Source: Acidobacteriota bacterium
Lineage (GTDB): Bacteria; Acidobacteriota; Terriglobia; Terriglobales; Acidobacteriaceae
DNA length: 32,451 nucleotides
Direction: 5' to 3'
Assembly: GCA_003010405.1 (NCBI GenBank)
Contig: PJLO01000026.1
Coordinates: 1-32,451, forward strand
In this document: positions 8,808 to 17,021 of the stretch, in pieces
Layout of the letters: each line of letters starts with the position of its first letter
How positions within the stretch are numbered: the stretch's first letter is position 1
Notes under the pieces: generated by a model
Databases searched by the model: none
What the model saw: the letters and a program-made list of their open reading frames with translations, nothing else
What the model was told of the DNA's origin: nothing
Translations under genes and position numbers: made by a program

Positions 8808-8915
8808 AATCCTTCGTCAATCATAAAGCATTTAACGATGAGAGCAAGCGCAAACGCCTACAGACAGCGCTTCCCGGTATGAGCTCTGAACGGCTGAAGA
8901 TTGATGTCCATCAAT

Positions 8916-9560
8916 TTAATGCTTCAGGAAGGCATTATACCCTGCGCTGATAAGACGGGAACGAATCTCTTCGGCTTCCTTGATATCTGCGTATGGCCCC
9001 ACTTGCACGTGGAAGAGCTTGTCTCCGGGGTCGACGATCACGACTGGATATTTCTGCTTCAGGAGAGTGTCGCTCAATAGCTTGGCATCATTCTGATGGC
9101 GTAAGGCGGCAATCTGCACAACATATCCAGAACCTGGCGCAGGGCTCTCCGGCGCGCGCGGCACCGCTGCTGGCGTGTTCTCTGCGGGCTTAAGTTGCGG
9201 GTGCACGTCTTTTTGCTGCACCGACTGGTAAAACGTCAGATCGGTGCTGTTTGCAGACGCCGATTGATTCGAGCCGTTGTCGCCAGATGTGCCATCTGGC
9301 GACCGGGGTGTGGCAACCTGGGAGGCTCCGGGCTTGCTGGTGGCGGCGGGCATGGGCGCAGTTACGGGGACAGTCGAGGTGGCGCCGGAGGAGTGGGCAA
9401 TCGCCTGCGTGGCGGAGCCACGGCCAAGCCAGTACCCCACTCCAAGGGAAATACCGCAAAGAATCACCAGCACGAAGAATAAAACGAGCAGCTTTCCCCC
9501 GCCGAGCGTGATTTCGGTATCGTTGTCCTCAAACGTGTCTATTGGTTCCTGTGTCCGCAT
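8916..9560 (-). CDS. SPOR-domain membrane protein
   Basis: A 214-residue bitopic protein: a short acidic cytoplasmic segment, one transmembrane helix (LLVLFFVLVILCGISLGVGY), a long Ser/Thr/Pro/Ala-rich periplasmic linker, and a C-terminal SPOR domain of about 75 residues (GYVVQIAALRHQNDAKLLSD to YNAFLKH). SPOR domains bind denuded septal peptidoglycan, so a role at the division site is likely, as for DedD or FtsN. ATG 9560 is chosen; an in-frame TTG at 9572, directly after the slipin stop, would add four residues. Neither start has a strong ribosome-binding site. Translational coupling to the slipin gene upstream is probable. Confidence 0.88.
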   Translation of the reverse strand: MRTQEPIDTFEDNDTEITLGGGKLLVLFFVLVILCGISLGVGYWLGRGSATQAIAHSSGATSTVPVTAPMPAATSKPGASQVATPRSPDGTSGDNGSNQSASANSTDLTFYQSVQQKDVHPQLKPAENTPAAVPRAPESPAPGSGYVVQIAALRHQNDAKLLSDTLLKQKYPVVIVDPGDKLFHVQVGPYADIKEAEEIRSRLISAGYNAFLKH

Positions 9561-9572
9561 AGTAATTGCCAA

Positions 9573-10376
9573 TTATGCCTCTGTCTGGGCGCTCGTGTCG
9601 CCGGTTGGCGCTGTGGATTTTGGTGTCATGCCAGTTAGCTTTTGGATACCCGAGAGCAAGTCGATGGGAATTGGGAAGATGACGGTGGTGTTCTTTTCCA
9701 CGCCGATCTCGGTCAGAGTCTGCAAGTAGCGAAGCTGAATTGAGGCAGGCTCGGTCTGTAACAGGTGCGCGGCATCCACAAGGCGCTGTGCTGCGGAGAA
9801 TTCACCTTCGGCGTGGATGATTTTTGACCGCTTTTCGCGCTCGGCTTCAGCTTGCTTGGCCATGGCGCGCATCATGCTTTCGGCCAGGTCCACCTGCTTG
9901 ACTTCAACGTTTACAACCTTCACGCCCCAGGGTGCGGTGTGCTGGTCGAGAATCGACTGCAACCGGAGATTGATCTTGTCACGATGGGCCAGCAACTCAT
10001 CCAGCTCTACTTCACCGAGCACGCTTCGCAGCGTAGTAAGCGCGAACTGCTGCGTCTGGTACTGGTAGTTGGTAACCTCAACTACGGCTCGACGTGGGTC
10101 CATGACGCGGAGAAAGACCACCGCGTTTACCTTAAGCGTGACATTGTCACGGGTAATTACATCCTGCGGCGGCACGTCGAAAGCAACCTGCCTGAGGTCG
10201 ACGCGTACCATGCGGTCCACGGGAGCGAAGACCAATATTATGCCGGGGCCTTTTGGACTAGGAAGCAGGCGGCCAAGACGGAAGATTACGCCGCGTTCAT
10301 ATTCGCTGAGAATCTTGATGGAGCTGAGGATATAAAAGGCAAGGATTACGAAGACAATGCCGGTGAGAGGAAACAT
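9573..10376 (-). CDS. Slipin (SPFH/stomatin-like membrane protein)
   Basis: A 267-residue member of the stomatin/prohibitin (SPFH) family. An N-terminal membrane segment (LTGIVFVILAFYILSSI) precedes the conserved opening EYERGVIFRLGRL, then VDLRQVAFDVPPQDVITRDN and the TLRSVLGEVELDELL segment. The coiled region MAKQAEAEREKRSKIIHAEG completes the domain. Such proteins form oligomers in lipid microdomains; the precise client is unknown. ATG 10376 is preferred over 10427 because GGAGG lies four bases upstream and homology begins there. No nfeD partner is adjacent; instead the SPOR-domain gene follows immediately. Confidence 0.92.
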   Translation of the reverse strand: MFPLTGIVFVILAFYILSSIKILSEYERGVIFRLGRLLPSPKGPGIILVFAPVDRMVRVDLRQVAFDVPPQDVITRDNVTLKVNAVVFLRVMDPRRAVVEVTNYQYQTQQFALTTLRSVLGEVELDELLAHRDKINLRLQSILDQHTAPWGVKVVNVEVKQVDLAESMMRAMAKQAEAEREKRSKIIHAEGEFSAAQRLVDAAHLLQTEPASIQLRYLQTLTEIGVEKNTTVIFPIPIDLLSGIQKLTGMTPKSTAPTGDTSAQTEA

Positions 10377-10507
10377 AAGGCCTCCAAGCCTGCTTTCAGG
10401 ACAGGGGAATTCTACCCCAGTGACCACTGTGCCTGAAAGGGAGAAGCAGATTCAAAAGGCGTTGGCCTAATTGGGAATCATTGTTGTCAATGGCTGCGTG
10501 GAATGAT

Positions 10508-10582
10508 TGGAGCGGGAGACGGGACTCGAACCCGCAACTTCAACCTTGGGAAGGTTGCACTCTACCATTGAGTTACTCCCGC
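10508..10582 (-). tRNA. tRNA-Gly (CCC)
   Basis: The minus strand folds into a complete 75-nt cloverleaf. Acceptor GCGGGAG pairs with CTCCCGC. The D arm is ACTC/GAGT, the anticodon stem CAACC/GGTTG encloses loop TTCCCAA (anticodon CCC), and the T arm has GCGGG/CCCGT around TTCGAGT. The discriminator is T and CCA is encoded. It would decode GGG codons. Confidence 0.95.
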
Positions 10583-10661
10583 TCGACCTCCGAATTATAC
10601 AACGATGTTCGTGAACAGGAAAAGCTTTGCCACCAGCGAATGCTGCTGGTGGCCGAATGCT

Positions 10662-12770
10662 CTAAAAGATGGTGTGCTGACTAAGGATTTTCAAGGGCTG
10701 TGTGCTCTTTGACGGGTTGTCGAGAGCGGCCAGCATGTTGTCCGACCAACAGTGGTCGTACTGAATGCCGTTTCCGCCGCCGCCGCTGATGTCAAAAGAA
10801 ATCGTGGGCGTGCCAAGTGTCGATCTCATGGTGCCATCGGCATTCTTTGTTTGCGCGACAAACAAAGATCCGATGATCTGACCATGGCCGCCGCCTCCGC
10901 CGGTGAATGAACCACCGGAGCCGATCACAAAAACAGGACCATACCAGTAATAGTCGCCCAGCATTGTCAGATTTCCCGTAACCAGCAAGACTCCGCAGCC
11001 AGTGACTGGTCCCAACGTAAGGTCGCCGTTCACGACAGTGGTTGGGCAGATCGGTGGGGTGGCGTTGGGATTGCCGAGAACAATGCTGCTCGGATTACTG
11101 GAATACGTGTAGGTCGCATTTGCGGCAATTGACGTTGCCAGACCATCGGCTCCGGATACTGTCGTCAAGTTGCCCAGCGCAGCATACACATTCTCCACAT
11201 CAGGCGATGGACCCTTGCCGGTGTAGTGATCGGTTCTATTCTTGGGAATCGATGCTGTAACCTCCGATACCGCAGTGGGGTTGGTAGGATTGTTCGGATT
11301 GTCGATAACGCCGACGGATACCTTTTTCGGTACAGCAGCTTCACTGCAACTATTTGCGTCTACCCCAGAGACAACATAGTTGTTGGAATTGGCAAAGTCG
11401 ACGGTGGGCTGCGGAGAATCAATGACCAACGCTCCCGGCAAGGTGACGGGGTAGGCAGGGGGCGTTGCGACCTCCATCTGGGACAGTGTGCGCGAGCCAC
11501 CTTTACCGACCGCCAGCGAGGTTAGGACGTACACCCGGCCCAGCGTCGATTTGGTGGTTTGCGCCTGAATGCTTGCCCCCGATCCGCCGCCCGAGTCCGT
11601 GATTGTGACCGTTGGGTTGGAGGTGTATCCACTTCCTGGATTGGTCAACGTGATCGTATCGATTTTTCCTATGCTACCCAGATTAGCCGTCCCGGTTGCT
11701 CCGCTGCCGCCCCCGCCGGAGAGGGAGACGGCGGGAGCCGATGAAGAATAGCACCCTACGGGACTCTGCTGCGTGACGGCGGAAAACCCAGCAACCGGGG
11801 CGCCGGGGGCCTGAATGGTTGCGGTGGCCGTCGCTCCCGAGCCTCCACCGCCGCTTATGGTAACCGTTGGAGCCGAGGTATAGCTGCTCCCGCCATTGCC
11901 GACGGTTATCGTACCCACAGTGCCATTGGAGGTCGGGGTGACGTGCGCGGTGGCCGTGGCTCCGCTACCGCCTCCCCCGCTGATCGTCACCACCGGGTTG
12001 GAATAGCCGGTTCCTATGTGCGGGTTGTAGGTACACGTTGTACAGGTAGTCGAACCGTTGAAAAGCACAATGCCACCGGTTGATGAACAACTCGTGCTGT
12101 ACCCAGGGGACCCGGTTACAGGTACCTGATATGTGCCGTTCCAGCACATCTGAGAGCCTACAGGCGTACTCTGCGCAGCGACCGTTGTCATGTTGTCGGC
12201 TTTCAGAGTAATTCGCACCCATTTGTGAGCCAGGGGCCTCGGAAAGGTTGTGCTACCGCTGACGGGGTGATACTCACCAGCAGAGGTGCTGCTGTTGTCG
12301 TAAACCTGATACCATGCGCTTCCGCTTGGCGGAACACCGCCGCTGCAGAGATGCGTCGACAGGTAAGGACTCGTGCACAGGTCGGTGTCGTAGTATTTAT
12401 TTGTTGGGTCCCACGGCTTGATCGACGCTGCGGTCTCGCCGATCGTGGTATCCGGATTAATGATGTAGATGACGTTCGCTGCCGAAGCTGATGGGAGTCC
12501 CAGATCACGGTAATCGATTGCGATGGGATCACCGCACGCAGTTCCTGTAGCGGTGTCGCATCGCGATGGGATCAGCCGGTCGCGAGCCTCCTGTAACCCG
12601 GAGAGCGATGCGTAAATCGAGTTCTGCTTGTCACGGTAATTGGCGGCGATTTTTGTTTCCAGATCCGCCGCGCACAGCATTGCCAGACCAATCGCGGCAA
12701 GCAGCAGTAACGTGAAGATCGCAAGCAGCAGTGCCAGCCCGCTCTCGCTCGACTTTCTTTTCGATTTCAT
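10662..12770 (-). CDS. PilX-like type IV pilus minor component with Gly-rich repeats
   Basis: A 702-residue protein whose first 50 residues are PilX-like: a basic leader, the stretch SGLALLLAIFTLLLLAAIGLA and then LETKIAANYRDKQNSIYA. Typical PilX is about 200 residues. Here the middle (about residues 245-400) holds four imperfect repeats of the form G-GY-S-P-V-ISGGGGSGATATA, seen in DNA at roughly 11570-12040. A CTTC cysteine pair lies just before the repeats and a Gly-rich C-terminal part (GSGGSFTGGGGGHGQIIGSL) after them. ATG 12770 is preceded by TGGAGA. It is the last gene of the pilin operon, 16 bp after pilW. It probably primes or decorates type IV pili; a surface-exposed adhesive or spacer role for the repeats is inference. 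Confidence 0.8.
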   Translation of the reverse strand: MKSKRKSSESGLALLLAIFTLLLLAAIGLAMLCAADLETKIAANYRDKQNSIYASLSGLQEARDRLIPSRCDTATGTACGDPIAIDYRDLGLPSASAANVIYIINPDTTIGETAASIKPWDPTNKYYDTDLCTSPYLSTHLCSGGVPPSGSAWYQVYDNSSTSAGEYHPVSGSTTFPRPLAHKWVRITLKADNMTTVAAQSTPVGSQMCWNGTYQVPVTGSPGYSTSCSSTGGIVLFNGSTTCTTCTYNPHIGTGYSNPVVTISGGGGSGATATAHVTPTSNGTVGTITVGNGGSSYTSAPTVTISGGGGSGATATATIQAPGAPVAGFSAVTQQSPVGCYSSSAPAVSLSGGGGSGATGTANLGSIGKIDTITLTNPGSGYTSNPTVTITDSGGGSGASIQAQTTKSTLGRVYVLTSLAVGKGGSRTLSQMEVATPPAYPVTLPGALVIDSPQPTVDFANSNNYVVSGVDANSCSEAAVPKKVSVGVIDNPNNPTNPTAVSEVTASIPKNRTDHYTGKGPSPDVENVYAALGNLTTVSGADGLATSIAANATYTYSSNPSSIVLGNPNATPPICPTTVVNGDLTLGPVTGCGVLLVTGNLTMLGDYYWYGPVFVIGSGGSFTGGGGGHGQIIGSLFVAQTKNADGTMRSTLGTPTISFDISGGGGNGIQYDHCWSDNMLAALDNPSKSTQPLKILSQHTIF

Positions 12771-12786
12771 TATTGCGGTCTCCAGG

Positions 12787-13524
12787 CTAATTCTGGCAAC
12801 TGAGTGTTCCCGAGGTCGATTGCGAACAGTTAGTCACTTTCACGGTGGAAACCAGGGTGACGATTGGCTTCATCCCGGTCTTCAGATCAGCGTAAGGGGA
12901 TTCCACGACCAACTCGATCCTGATCGTATCGATGGCGGCGAGCAACGCGGCATTGGTGCCGTTCGCCGTGTCATAAGTGAGCGGACTCGTCGTTGAATAA
13001 GTGACCTCTGCGGTGCCGCCCTGGGTGTAATACCGGAAGATGGGAATATTGTTGCCGCCTATGTAGTTCTGCACGTTTTGCACTTCGACCTGTCCAGACG
13101 AAGTGCCGTTCTTAGATTGCTGGCTGCGCTTGAGACATGGGCAATTTCCCGTGGTACTAGAGTCGTACGTATATTGCGTGGAAAGCACGTTGTTGTCGTT
13201 ATCCAGTCCGCCTTCAAATGAGATATCGCGGTCGTCTATATTGACCAGACCTAATGCGACAGTGCTGGGCGAGATGCTGTCCGTATCAATGTTCCGCGGA
13301 TTCGGATAGCCGATCTGGCGCAAATCGCGTGACATCTGGTCTATGAATTCGCGTGCCTCCTGAAATAGATCCAAATGCTTCTGCTCGTTTGCGGAGCGCT
13401 GATTTGCTGTCTGGATCTGTTCATAGACTCCCGCCATGACGATCGCGGCCAAGACCATCGCGATCAGAAGTTCCAGCAGCGTAAAGCCCGCCTGCGCTCG
13501 CGCCTTTTTGGAAGTCATTCTCAT
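12787..13524 (-). CDS. pilW: PilW-like type IV minor pilin
   Basis: A 245-residue prepilin. The leader AQAG is followed by the class III processing site and hydrophobic helix FTLLELLIAMVLAAIVMAGV, with Glu at position +5 of the mature protein. The rest, with RSANEQKHLDLFQEAREFID and a Cys-containing C-terminus, matches PilW proteins, which form the minor-pilin tip complex with PilV and PilX. The start ATG overlaps the pilV stop (ATGA), indicating translational coupling. Secreted through the type IV pilus machinery after PilD cleavage; the machinery genes are not in the window. Confidence 0.88.
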   Translation of the reverse strand: MRMTSKKARAQAGFTLLELLIAMVLAAIVMAGVYEQIQTANQRSANEQKHLDLFQEAREFIDQMSRDLRQIGYPNPRNIDTDSISPSTVALGLVNIDDRDISFEGGLDNDNNVLSTQYTYDSSTTGNCPCLKRSQQSKNGTSSGQVEVQNVQNYIGGNNIPIFRYYTQGGTAEVTYSTTSPLTYDTANGTNAALLAAIDTIRIELVVESPYADLKTGMKPIVTLVSTVKVTNCSQSTSGTLSCQN

Positions 13525-14126
13525 GATCCTGGCACCGGGTCGGGCCCCATCATCACGTGCAGATTTATGGGAAAGCTAAGCGGACCCATTCCACCGCCTT
13601 CCATGCGCGCGCCCACGGTGAGCAGGTTCGTGTGACTGGTGGTGCCGGATGAAGCCAGTGGCGAGAGATTCCAGCGAACATCATATGTCGTTTGCCTTGT
13701 TCCGTTGCACACCACGTAATCCATCTGATAGCCGGACACCTTGGGCTGTGTGAAGTCGATATTTCCACTGCTCAGAGGCGCGCCGCCGTTTGCGCTTTGA
13801 ACCGGCCAGGGATTGCCGGCGGTGTGTGTGCCGCAGTCAGTCAAGTGAGCGGTACCGGCGCCGCCGACAGTAGAGCTGTAATTAATACCGGCGCTGACCT
13901 GCTCGGTTACTGCCTGGGTCAGCATGACGGCCGTGGTGTCCAGGCGGCTGTGGCCGTTCGATGCCACAGCCAAAGCCACCAGGCCTGACATTGCCAGCAC
14001 TCCGACGACAAGCACGGCACCAGCGACGATCAATTCAATGAGCGTAAAGCCAGCCTGGTGACTGTGTCCGCCGGACTGAATCGCATTGCGGCAGCTTTTT
14101 CTTCCGCCTGAATTTAATTGCTCCAT
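13521..14126 (-). CDS. pilV: PilV-like type IV minor pilin
   Basis: A 201-residue prepilin. The basic, Gly/Ser-containing leader ends HSHQAG and is followed by FTLIELIVAGAVLVVGVLAM, with Glu +5. The C-terminal globular part contains two cysteines (LTDCG and YVVCNG). The start at 14126 is chosen because homology-free residues precede it in the longer frame to 14189, and because it gives a short overlap with the end of the upstream fimT-like frame (stop at 14114-14116). It overlaps pilW by four bases downstream. A role as minor pilin is assigned from family and operon position. Confidence 0.85.
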   Translation of the reverse strand: MEQLNSGGRKSCRNAIQSGGHSHQAGFTLIELIVAGAVLVVGVLAMSGLVALAVASNGHSRLDTTAVMLTQAVTEQVSAGINYSSTVGGAGTAHLTDCGTHTAGNPWPVQSANGGAPLSSGNIDFTQPKVSGYQMDYVVCNGTRQTTYDVRWNLSPLASSGTTSHTNLLTVGARMEGGGMGPLSFPINLHVMMGPDPVPGS

Positions 14127-14777
14127 GCCGAACCGTTCCAGAAGTATGTTTTTATGCGCCCCGCGGGAGACACCCCCACCGCCGCCCAATGAGGGGTGCC
14201 ATACTGCGATGAAAGAGTGAAGTAGAAAGCGTAACCGTTTGTGATGCCAGCGCAGTAAGCATTAGCGCTGGCAGGGCAGGTGCATGGAATTCCTCTTGAA
14301 TTAAAGCATAGATCGCTGGTCGTATTCGGCGCGGTAGCCAGTCCATCATTCCACATGATGGATGAATCCAGTGGGGTCGGGGAACTGGCTGGCGCAGAGG
14401 TCTTGTTGAACTGGGAAGGCAGCCAGATCTGCGTCAGAGAAGTGGTCAGTCCAGTGGTGCTTCCTGGAACATCGATGTAAGCCACCGTCCTCCCCCCCGG
14501 AGGTCGTGAAGATAAGGTGTCTGGTCTCGTTCATCTGTACTGCCTGGCTTCTACAGGCTTGGAATAAGCCCGAAAGAGAGCTCATCTCGCCGCGCCACCG
14601 TGCCGCGGTCACCATATTCGCAAAATTTGGCAAAGCGAACGCTGTTACAACGATGGCAATGGCCACGACGAGGAGCGTTTCCAGTAGCGGAAAACCGCAA
14701 GAAACCGCTGAAGGAGACAGGCGGAGCCGTTTTGCTGTTTTTGGCTACTGAGCGAAGTTGTGGAGGTTCGTTCTCAT
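14114..14777 (-). pseudogene. FimT/GspH-like minor pilin, broken by a stop and a frameshift
   Basis: The first gene of the pilin operon is recognisable in two frames. From ATG 14777 the leader reads ten codons, meets an in-frame TAG at 14745-14747, then continues with a prepilin site (SCG, then FPLLETLLVVAIAIVVTAFA; Glu +5) and a FimT-like segment ending RHLIFTTSGG. At a run of seven C on the plus strand (14492-14498) the frame is lost. Dropping one base restores it into a globular domain that ends FWNGSAWSN. Two lesions argue for decay, though the homopolymer indel could be a sequencing error and an alternative start cannot be excluded. Without repair, no normal pilin is made from ATG 14777. 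Confidence 0.75.
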
Positions 14778-15275
14778 GCTCGCTTTTGTCCAAGGCTCAC
14801 AAACCTGCGTTTAATCGTCTGCATTGGCAATGGGAAACTCTGCCCATTAGACCTTAGCCGGATCGTAGCATCCGCATTTCCTGAGTACAACGGACTGGAG
14901 TGTGGCGCAGATTACCAAAGTGTCACGCCGATCCGGCAGCAGTTCGGCGGCTCTGGACGCATGGCACATTTCCAGTGATACCGTGCCGCGAAGCGGGCGT
15001 AAAGTGCTGTCCGAGGTTCCCCGCCCCGGAGAGCCTTTGCGAATTTTGCTTAAGAGTTGAGAGACGGGAAAACACAGCCGATACCCGCACCGAACGTACG
15101 TGCTATGCGCAAAAAAGAGCGGGATTTTCAGGCTGCTGTGAGAAATCCGAGGTAACAGTATTGTGCTGCTTCGTAAAAACGACGGTGGACAGGGAGCAGC
15201 ACTTCATCAAGTGCGCGTCAAAATTTGCGCAGAGTAATCGAAGTAAGTGCTAAGTAAGTAGAAGGCAAGGGCTAG

Positions 15276-15306
15276 GTAAGAATGGGAACATGTTTCCCAT
15301 TCTTAC
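15276..15306. repeat. Perfect 13-bp inverted repeat, 5-nt loop
   Basis: GTAAGAATGGGAA at 15276-15288 is exactly complementary to TTCCCATTCTTAC at 15294-15306, separated by CATGT. There is no T-run on either side, so it is not a standard intrinsic terminator. It could be an operator for a dimeric regulator or an RNA hairpin. Confidence 0.85.
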
Positions 15307-15369
15307 AACGGCGTTTCCAATGAAATTGTGAATTTATTTTCTTAGTGGAATCAGTGACTTAGGAAGTAA

Positions 15370-15385
15370 TGTGATCATTGTCACG
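15370..15385. promoter_or_regulatory. CRP/FNR-type binding site candidate
   Basis: TGTGATCATTGTCACG matches the CRP half-sites TGTGA-N6-TCACA at nine of ten positions. It is centred about 52 bp upstream of the start expected from the promoter candidate at 15395-15423. CRP control is known for enteric pdu operons; the regulator here is unknown. Confidence 0.5.
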
Positions 15386-15394
15386 AACAAGCGC

Positions 15395-15423
15395 TTTGCA
15401 GCAGGTAGGAATGGATGTATTTT
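15395..15423 (+). promoter_or_regulatory. Candidate sigma-70-type promoter for the BMC operon
   Basis: TTTGCA at 15395-15400 and TATTTT at 15418-15423 are separated by 17 bp and lie just downstream of the CRP/FNR-like site. If used, the mRNA would carry a leader of about 445 nt. Visual match only. Confidence 0.3.
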
Positions 15424-15628
15424 CCCAGCGTTCGCGAGAGAGAAGCAGTGCTTTAGCGTGCGAATTTATCCCTAAAGAAGAATGGCACGAGAGAAAACAG
15501 GGTGGTATTGACAGTCTACTAGAAGACGGCGTCAAACATCCCAGTTGATCAAGTGCAGTTCAGAGATGCATCGCTATGCGTAACTGACTGAGTGACGCTG
15601 CTTTTCTACACAATACAAGCCTTTCTGT

Positions 15629-15666
15629 GTCCCGTTACATACAGGTTGAACAACCTTCTTTGGGAC
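15629..15666 (+). repeat. Nested inverted repeats in the BMC operon leader
   Basis: GTCCC (15629-15633) and GGGAC (15662-15666) flank a perfect small palindrome GGTTGAACAACC (15644-15655). Either could be an operator or a leader RNA structure about 210 nt before the first shell gene. Confidence 0.4.
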
Positions 15667-15875
15667 CATGAATTCTGAATAATTCGAGTTGTTATCTCAG
15701 GGTGCTTTGTGCGCCTTTGGTTGGTGCTGGCATGCGTTGGAGTTTTGTACTGGGCGTATGAAAGCGGGTAGAGCTGGGTCGCGTTTAGGTTTAGGAAAAG
15801 TTGACGCGGGTATTGGCGAATGCTGGTGCCTGGGGGCGAGTAAGAACAAGAGCCGGTCGTTAAGGAGAGTGTCAG

Positions 15876-16160
15876 ATGACGAAAGAATCTTTAGGGATGG
15901 TCGAGACGCGTGGCCTGATCGCGAGCATTGAAGCGGCGGACGCGATGGTGAAGGCTGCAAATGTTGTCCTGATCGGTCAGGTGAAGATTGGCGCCGGACT
16001 AGTCACTGCGATGGTCCGTGGCGATGTAGGTGCGGTGAAGGCCGCTACTGATGCTGGTGCAGCGGCGGCGGCGAAGGTTGGGGAAGTGGTATCGGTGCAC
16101 GTAATTCCGCGTCCGCACGCTGACGTTGAAAAGATTTTGCCGACGGCGCCAGAGGCTTAA
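15876..16160 (+). CDS. pduA: BMC-H shell protein (PduA/PduJ-like)
   Basis: A 94-residue single-domain hexameric shell protein that tiles the facets of the microcompartment. It begins [20 protein letters not shown] and continues to the pore segment [20 protein letters not shown], ending with [18 protein letters not shown]. The pore loop is GAG where Salmonella PduA has GSG and EutM has GGG, so the central pore should be lined by small residues suited to a small polar diol. AAGGAG nine bases upstream fixes the start. It is the first gene of the operon, as in pdu loci. PduA versus PduJ cannot be separated by sequence alone. Confidence 0.95.
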   Translation: MTKESLGMVETRGLIASIEAADAMVKAANVVLIGQVKIGAGLVTAMVRGDVGAVKAATDAGAAAAAKVGEVVSVHVIPRPHADVEKILPTAPEA

Positions 16161-16182
16161 ACCACAATCTGCTCCGGATCAG

Positions 16183-16195
16183 CCGAGAAACTCGG
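16183..16195 (+). other. Small intercistronic hairpin between BMC-H and pduB
   Basis: CCGAG and CTCGG pair around AAA, nine bases before the pduB ribosome-binding site. It might tune pduB translation or mark mRNA processing between a highly needed shell protein and the rest of the operon. Confidence 0.4.
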
Positions 16196-16217
16196 ACATA
16201 ACGTGGAGGAACAGTCA

Positions 16218-17009
16218 ATGTCAGACGATTTGGTCAACAAGGTTTTACAGGAAGTAATGAAAAGGGCTGGTTCTGCGTCCGCGGGTACTCCCCCGGCAGT
16301 TGAGGGTTCGGCTGCCGACCTGGCGAATCTTACGGAGTACGTTGGCATCGGCCCTGGCGATACCGAGGGGATCGTGATTGCGAATCTGGACCCGGCCATC
16401 CATCAGTTGTTCGGCTTCGACCAGAAGTATCGTTCGATTGGGGTGATTGGCGGCAGGACGGGAGCGGGGCCGCAGTTGATGGCAGCCGATGAAGCTATCA
16501 AGGCGACCAACACGGAAGTGATTTTGATTGAGATGCCGCGCGACACCAAGGGTGGAGCAGGTCACGGCAACTTGATCATCCTGGGTGCCGAGGATGTATC
16601 GGATGCTCGCCGTGCGGTGGAGGTAACGTTGCAGGCGCTGCCGAAGTACTTCGGCGATGTATATGCCAACGATCAGGGCTACACCGAAAACCAGTACACC
16701 GCTCGTGCGAGCAAGGTTCTGAACAAGGCGTTTGGCGTTCCCGAAGGCAAGGCGTTCGGGTTGATTCTGGGTGCTCCAGCGGTGGTTGGCATGTTGATGA
16801 TTGACACTGCGGTGAAATCGGCGCAGGTGGAAGTGCTTGGTCTGGGTACTCCAAAGAAGAACACCAGCTTCAGCAACGAAGTGTTCATTTGGGTTACGGG
16901 CGATTCGGGTGCGGTACGGCAGGCCGTGATCGCAGGTCGTGAAGTTGGCAACAAGCTGCTTTGCGCCTGGGGCCAGAAGCCGAAATCAGCTGGCACACCA
17001 TACATCTAA
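16218..17009 (+). CDS. pduB: BMC-T shell protein PduB
   Basis: A 263-residue tandem-BMC trimeric shell protein close in length to Salmonella PduB (270). An amphipathic N-terminal helix (DDLVNKVLQEVMKRAG) comes first, as in full-length PduB, where this segment links shell to enzyme core. Then come TEYVGIGPGDTEGIVIANLD and the first BMC domain, followed by the second domain from about residue 165 (GVPEGKAFGLILGAPAVVGM). ATG 16218 has GGAGGA seven bases upstream; the GTG at 16203 is in the same frame but lies before that site. Only one start with good signals is seen, so a PduB' short form is not evident. Confidence 0.95.
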   Translation: MSDDLVNKVLQEVMKRAGSASAGTPPAVEGSAADLANLTEYVGIGPGDTEGIVIANLDPAIHQLFGFDQKYRSIGVIGGRTGAGPQLMAADEAIKATNTEVILIEMPRDTKGGAGHGNLIILGAEDVSDARRAVEVTLQALPKYFGDVYANDQGYTENQYTARASKVLNKAFGVPEGKAFGLILGAPAVVGMLMIDTAVKSAQVEVLGLGTPKKNTSFSNEVFIWVTGDSGAVRQAVIAGREVGNKLLCAWGQKPKSAGTPYI

Positions 17010-17021
17010 GGGGAGTCTGCA

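Larger units (their letters stand above)
14778..15875. other. 1.1-kb non-coding leader before the microcompartment operon
   Basis: No convincing gene is present between the divergent fimT-like pseudogene and the first shell gene; frames such as 14900-15253 have no family features or ribosome-binding sites. What is visible includes a perfect 13-bp inverted repeat (15276-15306), repeats of TAAGTAAG around 15243-15260, and a CRP/FNR-like site (15370-15385) with a possible promoter just downstream. Further on are TTGAC/GTCAA arms at 15508-15512 and 15531-15535, and a nested hairpin at 15629-15666. It therefore looks like an extended control region. No sigma-54 element was found. Confidence 0.6.

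Noticed and set aside
10800..12100. Gly-rich repeats as a possible CRISPR or DNA repeat array
   Set aside because: The repeats are imperfect, of protein origin and in frame; no spacers of uniform length.
14900..15253. 117-codon frame in the leader region
   Set aside because: Composition and sequence are not protein-like and no start signal is seen.
15483..15500. TGGCAC at about 15483 as a sigma-54 element
   Set aside because: The required TTGC half is missing at the correct spacing.
15508..15536. TTGACA as a -35 element in the leader
   Set aside because: The hexamer 17 bp downstream (GTCAAA) is not a -10 element; kept only as part of an inverted repeat note.
15689..15931. 80-codon plus-strand frame entering the first shell gene
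   Set aside because: It overlaps the real BMC-H gene in another frame, has no family features and no clear ribosome-binding site.
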